From contig MAAO01000006.1 in assembly GCA_002163155.1 (NCBI GenBank), positions 620,001 through 684,000 on the forward strand: 64,000 nucleotides of DNA. The letters run 5' to 3'. Of this stretch, positions 58,028 to 64,000 are shown piece after piece. The stretch is from Halobacteriovorax marinus (GTDB taxonomy: Bacteria; Bdellovibrionota; Bacteriovoracia; Bacteriovoracales; Bacteriovoracaceae). Both the position numbers and the translations under genes were made by a program. The notes beneath the pieces were generated by a model, which worked only from the letters and a program-made list of their open reading frames with translations, had not been told where the DNA came from and did no database searches. Within the stretch, counting starts at the first letter, position 1, and the number at the start of each line of letters is the position of its first letter.

Positions 58028-60703
58028 TTAATCATCTAAGAATTCTATTAAGCCAGTTTCTCCATTCATACGAATCTTATCACCGGTTTTTATTTTCTCA
58101 GTAAGGCCCTTAATGCTCACAATGGTAGGGATTCCCATCTCTCTTGCCACAATTGCTGAGTGAGAGAGTAAACCTCCACGTTCCACCAGTAGTGCCTTAG
58201 CTGAAGGGAAGAGTGGCACCCAACCTGGGTCTGTTCTCATGGTGACTAAGATTTCTCCATTTAGTGAGAGATCATCATCAGGAGACATAATGAGTTTAGC
58301 CACTCCTTCTATAACTCCTGCACAACAAGGAATACCTTTTAGGCAACCTTCTGGTACATCGGTGAGATCAATCTCTTCTTCCGGTGGCATGTGATTATTT
58401 TGCCAGTACACAGGACCTCTAGTATGAAATCTTGGTGCTGGATCTATTTCTTCGAACCTTTCATATTCACTTCTTCTTAGGGCCACTAGCGCTTTAAAGT
58501 CGAGCACAGTACAAAAGCCTTCGAGGGAACCTATGAGTTCTGGAAGTGTTAAATAGAAGATGTCTTCATCTTTATTTATAATTCCACGGTTGGCGTAATC
58601 AGCACCTATGGCGTAGAACATTCTTCTTACTATTCCGTAAACTCTAGTTCTACAAAATCTTGTATTCTCTCTATTTCTTACCGCTTTTCTAGCATGCTTT
58701 AGAGACCACATGAAAATGATTCTCTTTATACCACTTACAGAAGAGTGGGCCTTCTTTTCAGCTTCTTCTCTAACTTCTTTCTCTCTCTTTTCTAAAGACT
58801 CAATTGAAGGGATTTCATTATTTAAATGGTTCTTTAAAAATGTAAAGAGGGAGTGTGGATTGTGAGTTAAATCTCTTTGTTCTAGTTTCATCTCACTCAT
58901 ACAACGAAAACCAAATTTGTCTATGTAGGCTTCGATATCATCGAAAAAGCTTGTAAATCTTGATTGTCTAAGTTTCTCATGACATTCAGAACTAGGTGTT
59001 TCTATAATTAATTTTCTAAGTTCTGGTTCCTTGTCTATTTTTCTTGCCATGCGAATGACTTCTCTTGTGGGCTCAGCTGATTCTAAATTTCCATCGCCGC
59101 AGAGTAGATCATTTTGAAATCCTTCTCCATGTTGAGGCATCCACTTGCCAACTAATTTCTTTAAAACACCAAAGTGAACCATACAAAGGTAATCATTTAT
59201 AATAGGAGCTTTCCAATTTGCGAGAAACCTTTTCTCAAGTTCATAGTAAGTTTCAAGGATCTCATTGGGAGTTTTCTTAGAAAAATCTATATGTCTAAAT
59301 TTCTCATATTCCACATAGAAGTAGCTCATGAAATCATCAACTAATTTCTGTGCCGTTATATGAAAGTAGAAGAATTTAAGACCAGTTACAAAACGTCTCA
59401 CTTTTGAGATAAATTTCTCTTCAAAGGCAGGAGGTTTTATTCTATCAGCGATTTCATCTGCTAGAGCATCACTAGTTCCCATCATTGTTTCCATGAAGGA
59501 GCGATTGTATTTGAATCCGGGAAGAATGCTGGTGAGTTTGTACCAATTTAAAATATTATAGAAAACTCTTCCATAGAAATTACCTAACATATTTCTTAGA
59601 AAATAATCCATTTCTTTAATTTGCTTTGGAGGAACCATGAGGATTTCACAAAATTGAACATAGACGTGATGATACACATGCCTAGCAAAATCAAAAGTGA
59701 GGGGAGCCGTAAGACCACCGTAACTTTCTACAATATTTGAATTGTCCCAAATATAAAGTGTACCTTCCCCGTTAAGTACGGGAGTTGTCACCGGCCTTGC
59801 CTGGAGAATATAGAGCACACCATCTTTAATGGCCCATTCTATATCTTGTGGAAAGTGATAGGATCTTTCAATATCACTGGTGACCTTTATAACATTTCTT
59901 AATTCTTCATCACTCAGACTTGACTCTGTCTTTTGTTCTTCGCTGAGAGGAACAACTTTACAGCTTTGATTCTCAGCATCTTGAACCATTTTACTTTCTT
60001 TCTCGGCCACTTCTTTTTCAGTAATCTCTAATGTTCTTTTCACTACAGTGTAAGTATCTGCTTCAAGTAGTCCTGAAACAAGACCTTCGCCCACACCATA
60101 TACTGAATTCACCATGGAGATATCAGCTGATCCCTTAATAGGATCACAAGTGAAAGTTACTCCAGAGATATCGGGATCAATCATCTCTTGAAAAATGACC
60201 GCTACATCGATGACTTTAATATCTAATTTATTTTGTATTCTATAACTAATTCCTCGCTCACTATAAGCACTGGCCCAACACTCTTTAAGTGATTTAATCG
60301 CTTTTTCCTCTGTCTCAATGTAGAGATAACTGGAGAGCTGTCCCGCGAAGGAATGTTCTGAGCTATCTTCACCAATGGCCGAGGACCTAACGGCCATTAA
60401 CTTCGCATCAAGATCCTTATAGGCCTTCTTTGCAAAATCTAAAGTTTCTTCAGACATCTTTCCCTTAAGAATGAGCTCTGAGATCACAAGGTGAATTTCT
60501 GCGGGAGTTTTATTCTCATCAACAACTTCGTCAATTTGTTGTTGAATCTGATTTTCTTCAACAAATTTTCTGAAAATTGTACTTGAGAGAATTTGAAACT
60601 TCGGCACATTGAAACCTGCGCGGCTTAGGTGATAGAGATTAATTCCCTTTCCTCCAGCGAATCTATTGGCATAAAAGAGTGTCGTGTTCTTTGTAATAAT
60701 CAT
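58028..60703 (-). CDS. PEP-synthase/pyruvate dikinase-like enzyme
   Basis: This 891-residue protein has an N-terminal ATP-grasp part (GGKGINLYHLSRAGFNVPKF, MAVRSSAIGEDSSEHSFAGQLSSYL, FQEMIDPDISGVTFTCDP, IEWAIKDGVLYILQARPV) and a C-terminal PEP-utiliser mobile domain (ERGGLLSHSAIVAREMGIPTIV with the catalytic His). The middle (about 330-740) is unlike PpsA and resembles rifampin phosphotransferase-type enzymes, which move a phosphate from ATP to a small molecule. So it may phosphorylate a lipid or other metabolite instead of pyruvate. It overlaps the UbiA-type gene by four bases and is the last gene of the operon. Confidence 0.85.
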   Translation of the reverse strand: MIITKNTTLFYANRFAGGKGINLYHLSRAGFNVPKFQILSSTIFRKFVEENQIQQQIDEVVDENKTPAEIHLVISELILKGKMSEETLDFAKKAYKDLDAKLMAVRSSAIGEDSSEHSFAGQLSSYLYIETEEKAIKSLKECWASAYSERGISYRIQNKLDIKVIDVAVIFQEMIDPDISGVTFTCDPIKGSADISMVNSVYGVGEGLVSGLLEADTYTVVKRTLEITEKEVAEKESKMVQDAENQSCKVVPLSEEQKTESSLSDEELRNVIKVTSDIERSYHFPQDIEWAIKDGVLYILQARPVTTPVLNGEGTLYIWDNSNIVESYGGLTAPLTFDFARHVYHHVYVQFCEILMVPPKQIKEMDYFLRNMLGNFYGRVFYNILNWYKLTSILPGFKYNRSFMETMMGTSDALADEIADRIKPPAFEEKFISKVRRFVTGLKFFYFHITAQKLVDDFMSYFYVEYEKFRHIDFSKKTPNEILETYYELEKRFLANWKAPIINDYLCMVHFGVLKKLVGKWMPQHGEGFQNDLLCGDGNLESAEPTREVIRMARKIDKEPELRKLIIETPSSECHEKLRQSRFTSFFDDIEAYIDKFGFRCMSEMKLEQRDLTHNPHSLFTFLKNHLNNEIPSIESLEKREKEVREEAEKKAHSSVSGIKRIIFMWSLKHARKAVRNRENTRFCRTRVYGIVRRMFYAIGADYANRGIINKDEDIFYLTLPELIGSLEGFCTVLDFKALVALRRSEYERFEEIDPAPRFHTRGPVYWQNNHMPPEEEIDLTDVPEGCLKGIPCCAGVIEGVAKLIMSPDDDLSLNGEILVTMRTDPGWVPLFPSAKALLVERGGLLSHSAIVAREMGIPTIVSIKGLTEKIKTGDKIRMNGETGLIEFLDD

Positions 60704-61590
60704 AATAAGAGACCTAAGTTTATTTCTATAATGAATAAAATATAAAAGAGTATGATGTAACCTGAAGAAAAACCTCGATAGATTTTTCCTAGTTTTTCTT
60801 TATTTTTGATTGAGAAGACAATTCCAATCATTGCTAAAATAACTGAAAGTATGAGCTGTGCGTAGGAGAGTCCATTTTGAATCTTAAATAACATATATAA
60901 AGAAAGTAGCGACATGGAAATGACTAGTGCTACGGCACCGTAGCGTGTGAAAATCTTTGAATAGGACTCAACGGCATTTCTCTCTTCTGCAGTAGTAAAA
61001 GTTTTTCTTCCGAATTCAAAGATATTAAAGACAAACCAACTGCAAAGAACAAATTGATAATAAGAGTTTTCCATAAGCCAAGGGAGTTTTCCCGTCATCG
61101 CCGAAAAAATGGATAAACCCATAGGAACTGTAACCACAGTGTGCACAACTGCGTAAGTTGTGAGGTGTGGTCTTATTAATTTTGGAATAAAGAATTCCTT
61201 ATACATAAGTAGTGAGTAGAGTATGGCAAATACAAGTGAGAAAATAGCATTGACTCCCAAAGTTGAGAATAGAATCAACTCTAGAGCGATGCAAGCAAAG
61301 ATCCCTTTTTTCATGTCAGTGAGATTTAATAACCCTCGTGGTAGAGGCCTCGTGGGATTAATTTCACAATCTAAATCGTAGTCCTTTATCTCATCATAGA
61401 GTCTCATCTTAAAAAAGAATAAGAAGATCGCCATGAATACTAAAGCTGACTTTAAAACATCTATTTGCCCCGTAATGGAATGAACCAGTACCAGGTGACC
61501 GCCCACAAATAGTACAATCATCAACGTATGATCTAGCAGAGGAAATCTCTCCATGGTGAAGGTTATCCACTTAGAAAACTTACTACTCAT
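60700..61590 (-). CDS. UbiA-family prenyltransferase-like membrane protein
   Basis: This 296-residue protein has eight or so membrane segments and RLYDEIKDYDLDCEINPTRPLPRG, which holds the aspartate-rich motif used by UbiA enzymes to bind Mg and a prenyl diphosphate. A second Asp-rich loop is not clear, so the donor and acceptor are uncertain. UbiA enzymes join a polyprenyl chain to aromatic or other acceptors such as quinones, haem or lipids. The gene shares one base with the upstream fusion gene and overlaps the downstream gene by four bases, so all three are translationally coupled. Confidence 0.8.
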   Translation of the reverse strand: MSSKFSKWITFTMERFPLLDHTLMIVLFVGGHLVLVHSITGQIDVLKSALVFMAIFLFFFKMRLYDEIKDYDLDCEINPTRPLPRGLLNLTDMKKGIFACIALELILFSTLGVNAIFSLVFAILYSLLMYKEFFIPKLIRPHLTTYAVVHTVVTVPMGLSIFSAMTGKLPWLMENSYYQFVLCSWFVFNIFEFGRKTFTTAEERNAVESYSKIFTRYGAVALVISMSLLSLYMLFKIQNGLSYAQLILSVILAMIGIVFSIKNKEKLGKIYRGFSSGYIILFYILFIIEINLGLLL

Positions 61591-63986
61591 TAAATTAACC
61601 CTTTATTCTTTAAGTCTTCCCTTAAAGCTGCGTACTCAACTTTTGAGTGATGTCTCGCATCCATAGGAATGTTGTCATGAATGATTATGGCATCAACTAC
61701 GATGCCATTCTTCTTGGTTATTCTTGAAATTTCAGAAATCATTTCTTCTTTAGTGAGTTTGTTGTCATCAGTTGGGGCCACGACACAAACTGTTTTTTCT
61801 CCCAGCTCACTATCAGGGGCACCAAGGTATGCACAGTACTTGGTGAAAGGTAGCTTCTTCATGACAATTTCTGCTCTCACAGGAAAGCAATAGGTCCCTT
61901 TTCTATCAATGGCATTGTGAACTCGTCCCACCAACCAAACGTTACCATCTTTATCTATTCTTCCAAGATCTCCCGTTCTATGCCAAACAATTTCATTGTG
62001 ATCTAAAATCTTGGCCCTAGAAAAAGCTTCCTCATTATTATAGTAGTCGCGACAAACATGTTCTCCCGATACTATTAGCTCACCAACTTCACCATCAGCT
62101 AGTGTGATTTCTGAAAACTCTTGATCGTTAGATATAGAAATAGTCCCTTTGGAAATTTTTATAAATTTATAACCCAGACCTTCATCGAGGTGTCCTACGT
62201 TCACTCCTTCATCAACCATTTCAGCATCATCTTCAGTCACTGACTTTAGAGCGATCATCTCTTTTGCTGAGATATGAGCGATTGGTTCAACTTCAGTTGA
62301 TCCGTAGAGAACGAGAATTTCCGCATTAGGGGCGACTTTTGTAAAATCCACAACATTATCGCGTGACACTGGAGCTCCTCCGGTCACAACTCTTTTAAGT
62401 TCTGGCATAGTAATATTGTTCTCTAAACAGTACTTAGAAAGTGAATTAAAAATTGAGGGCGAAAGGGTAGTGCAAGTCACATTACAGGCCTTAAATTGTC
62501 CTAGTAGTGTCACAGGTACTGTTTCAGTTGGAGCTCCCACATCAAATGAAGGAATCACTGTTGCAACACCTTCAGCTAAATTATTTAATGAGAATATAGG
62601 AAAAACCGGTAGGTCTACATCAGACTCTTCGTAGGGAAGACCTCTATGGAGAGCATAATGTTGAGCGGCGAGAAAGCGATGAGTTCTATCGGCTCCTTTC
62701 GGTGTTCCTGAACTTCCTGTTGTAAAAGTAATTAGCGCTGTATCTTCTTTTTCCATGGGACAAATATCAACTTCTCCCTCAGATTGCATAAGTTCTTCAA
62801 TAGTGGCGTCAAATTTTCCAGTATGTTCACCTGCGACGATCTTCAGAGGCATATTATCAAAAACTTCAGCCCCGCTACATAAGTCAAAGGCCTGTTGAAA
62901 ACTAATCATACATTTTGGAGAGGCCACTTCTGCTGAGACTCCTAATTGATCACGACGTGCCCATGAATCTAGGAACGTTGGTATGGCGCCAATTTTTTGT
63001 AGAGCAAACATAGAAGCGTAGAGATAGAGAGACATGGGAACAAAGAGGATGACTCTGTCGCCTTTTTCAATTCCTAAATCAGTAAAGCCTTTAGCGATCT
63101 TATTAGAGAAGTGATAGAGCTCGGCCACTGAGACTGATTTATGCTCTAGTGGATCATTAGTATTGAAAGACCACTTGGTGATCGTTTCTCTATCAACCCA
63201 TTTTAAAATAGGTCTATTAGGAAAATTCTTAAGATGTTCCTCTATAAAAGAATAAACATTATTCCCCGGGTGGGCACCTTCAAAGTAACCTAACTTCTTA
63301 CTCATTACTTTCTCCGAACTTAAAAAATCACTAATTCTGCCTTCAATCTCTTTTGAACTTGTCCAAGGAAGTGCGTGACCACAACCTTTTATCACTTCTA
63401 ATTTTGTCTTTTCTATACTTCGAATGAGAGGTTCTATTTGTACATCTTTCAAAGAAGTCGCATCACTCTCTCCGTAGAGAATGAGTACGGGAACAGCTAC
63501 ATTTAAGACTTTTATATCTGCTTCAGTTACGAAATCTTTTTCTGTAGTGGCCTTTCTTAAAATATCTGGACGCGCAAGGTATTCTCTTTGCTTAAGGTAA
63601 CTAATCCCCGGCGAGAGGGGACTTGAGCTCTCTTTCATAAATTTATCAATCGCCTTTTCTCCCACACGCTTTAAAAGGGCTTTACCTAGAAAAGGAGTGC
63701 GAAGAAGAGCATTCTTTGCAGTTGAGACATTGGCATGAAGTATATAGGGTGAGATGAAAATAATCTTACTCACTCTACTTTTATTTTCACTATAGAATTT
63801 TAGTAGTTCTCTACAACCCCAAGAGTAGCCAAGTAAAACTAACTCATCTTCAGCAGAGTCGTTAGTCTTTCTAACATATCTATTTGTGTGAAAGAACTTA
63901 GCCTCTAGGTGTTCTTGTAAATACTCAGCTAGTTCTTTAAAATCATCTGGTCCACCAGGGGATCCGTGAAAGGTCATAATTTTCAT
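61590..63986 (-). CDS. Alpha/beta hydrolase-AMP-dependent ligase fusion (OleBC-like)
   Basis: This 798-residue protein joins two enzymes. Residues 1 to about 225 are an alpha/beta hydrolase with MTFHGSPGGPDDF, the nucleophile elbow LLGYSWGCREL (Ser in GYSWG), VPVLILYGESDA with the acid Asp and KGCGHALPW with the His. Residues about 240-798 are an AMP-forming acyl ligase with LITFTTGSSGTPKG, LVLYGSTEVEPIAH, WHRTGDLGRIDKDGNVWLVGR. The block DLPVFPIFSLNNLAEG resembles OleC, which makes beta-lactones; a hydrolase fused to OleC occurs in olefin pathways (OleBC). No OleA or OleD is visible, and the genes continue upstream of the window. The product could be a lipid or a related acyl compound. Confidence 0.82.
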   Translation of the reverse strand: MKIMTFHGSPGGPDDFKELAEYLQEHLEAKFFHTNRYVRKTNDSAEDELVLLGYSWGCRELLKFYSENKSRVSKIIFISPYILHANVSTAKNALLRTPFLGKALLKRVGEKAIDKFMKESSSPLSPGISYLKQREYLARPDILRKATTEKDFVTEADIKVLNVAVPVLILYGESDATSLKDVQIEPLIRSIEKTKLEVIKGCGHALPWTSSKEIEGRISDFLSSEKVMSKKLGYFEGAHPGNNVYSFIEEHLKNFPNRPILKWVDRETITKWSFNTNDPLEHKSVSVAELYHFSNKIAKGFTDLGIEKGDRVILFVPMSLYLYASMFALQKIGAIPTFLDSWARRDQLGVSAEVASPKCMISFQQAFDLCSGAEVFDNMPLKIVAGEHTGKFDATIEELMQSEGEVDICPMEKEDTALITFTTGSSGTPKGADRTHRFLAAQHYALHRGLPYEESDVDLPVFPIFSLNNLAEGVATVIPSFDVGAPTETVPVTLLGQFKACNVTCTTLSPSIFNSLSKYCLENNITMPELKRVVTGGAPVSRDNVVDFTKVAPNAEILVLYGSTEVEPIAHISAKEMIALKSVTEDDAEMVDEGVNVGHLDEGLGYKFIKISKGTISISNDQEFSEITLADGEVGELIVSGEHVCRDYYNNEEAFSRAKILDHNEIVWHRTGDLGRIDKDGNVWLVGRVHNAIDRKGTYCFPVRAEIVMKKLPFTKYCAYLGAPDSELGEKTVCVVAPTDDNKLTKEEMISEISRITKKNGIVVDAIIIHDNIPMDARHHSKVEYAALREDLKNKGLI

Positions 63987-64000
63987 AGTATCATTCCGTT

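Noticed and set aside
1-64000. tRNA, rRNA genes or CRISPR arrays
   Set aside because: No clover-leaf set with a TTC loop, no rRNA stretch and no regularly spaced identical repeats were seen by reading.

Overview
The window is AT-rich, densely coded chromosomal DNA from a Gram-negative bacterium. Many genes encode proteins with signal peptides, lipoprotein boxes or outer-membrane features and no recognised family. There is also a TIGR02147-family regulator, a 7TMR-DISM histidine kinase, a chemoreceptor and several secreted peptidases. This mix suits the Bdellovibrionota, most likely the Bacteriovoracia (Halobacteriovorax/Bacteriovorax-like predators). The assignment is inference from gene content and base composition; no rRNA or tRNA gene was seen.

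Layout. (1) 1-4555: end of an exopolysaccharide/O-antigen cluster, with a glycosyltransferase, a BY-kinase-like protein without a P-loop, a Wzz/Wzc-like chain-length protein and a Wzy-like polymerase. (2) 4558-6044: an MFS transporter and a small Cys-containing secreted protein. (3) 6149-19704: the most striking region, which looks like a ribosomally made, modified peptide (RiPP) system. A 61-codon precursor-like gene sits in one operon with a 2503-residue surface protein ending in a gingipain-type (C25) peptidase domain, an HPr-kinase-like protein, a PqqD-like protein and an S26-like peptidase. Next to it are a nucleotidyltransferase-fold protein, a second PqqD-like protein coupled to a radical SAM/SPASM enzyme, and an NlpC/P60-like protein followed by an ABC exporter. 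I see no lasso cyclase or lanthionine synthetase. (4) 20061-26168: response regulator, methyltransferase, 7TMR-DISM kinase, secreted proteins and the TIGR02147 regulator.

(5) About 26270-33420: an accessory island. A tyrosine recombinase is bracketed by two inverted repeats that both have a TTTTTT centre. Three type II toxin-antitoxin modules follow, one with a toxin broken by an in-frame TGA. Then come a START-like secreted protein, a methyltransferase and a candidate type I toxin of 26 residues in a structured, duplicated context. A degenerate repeat of about 70 bp recurs between these genes, suggesting a cassette-like array. (6) 33478-51329: mostly housekeeping and envelope genes, including urocanate hydratase, a PilZ protein, a zinc carboxypeptidase, a parvulin, acetyl-CoA synthetase, a DUF4266/DUF3570/ApbE/thioredoxin cluster, an FMN reductase, a pseudouridine synthase, a cupin, a cation efflux protein and a very basic 34-residue peptide gene. 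(7) 51538-57812: a 945-residue secreted coiled-coil protein, an orphan LivK-type binding protein next to a chemoreceptor, and a secreted repeat protein of Arg/Lys/Glu/Asp. (8) 58028-63986: a three-gene overlapping operon with an alpha/beta hydrolase-AMP ligase fusion (OleBC-like layout), a UbiA-type prenyltransferase and a PEP-synthase-like enzyme, probably an uncharacterised lipid or small-molecule pathway.

Start codons were moved from the longest reading frame where a Shine-Dalgarno sequence or signal peptide favoured an internal start; each case is noted in the entry.
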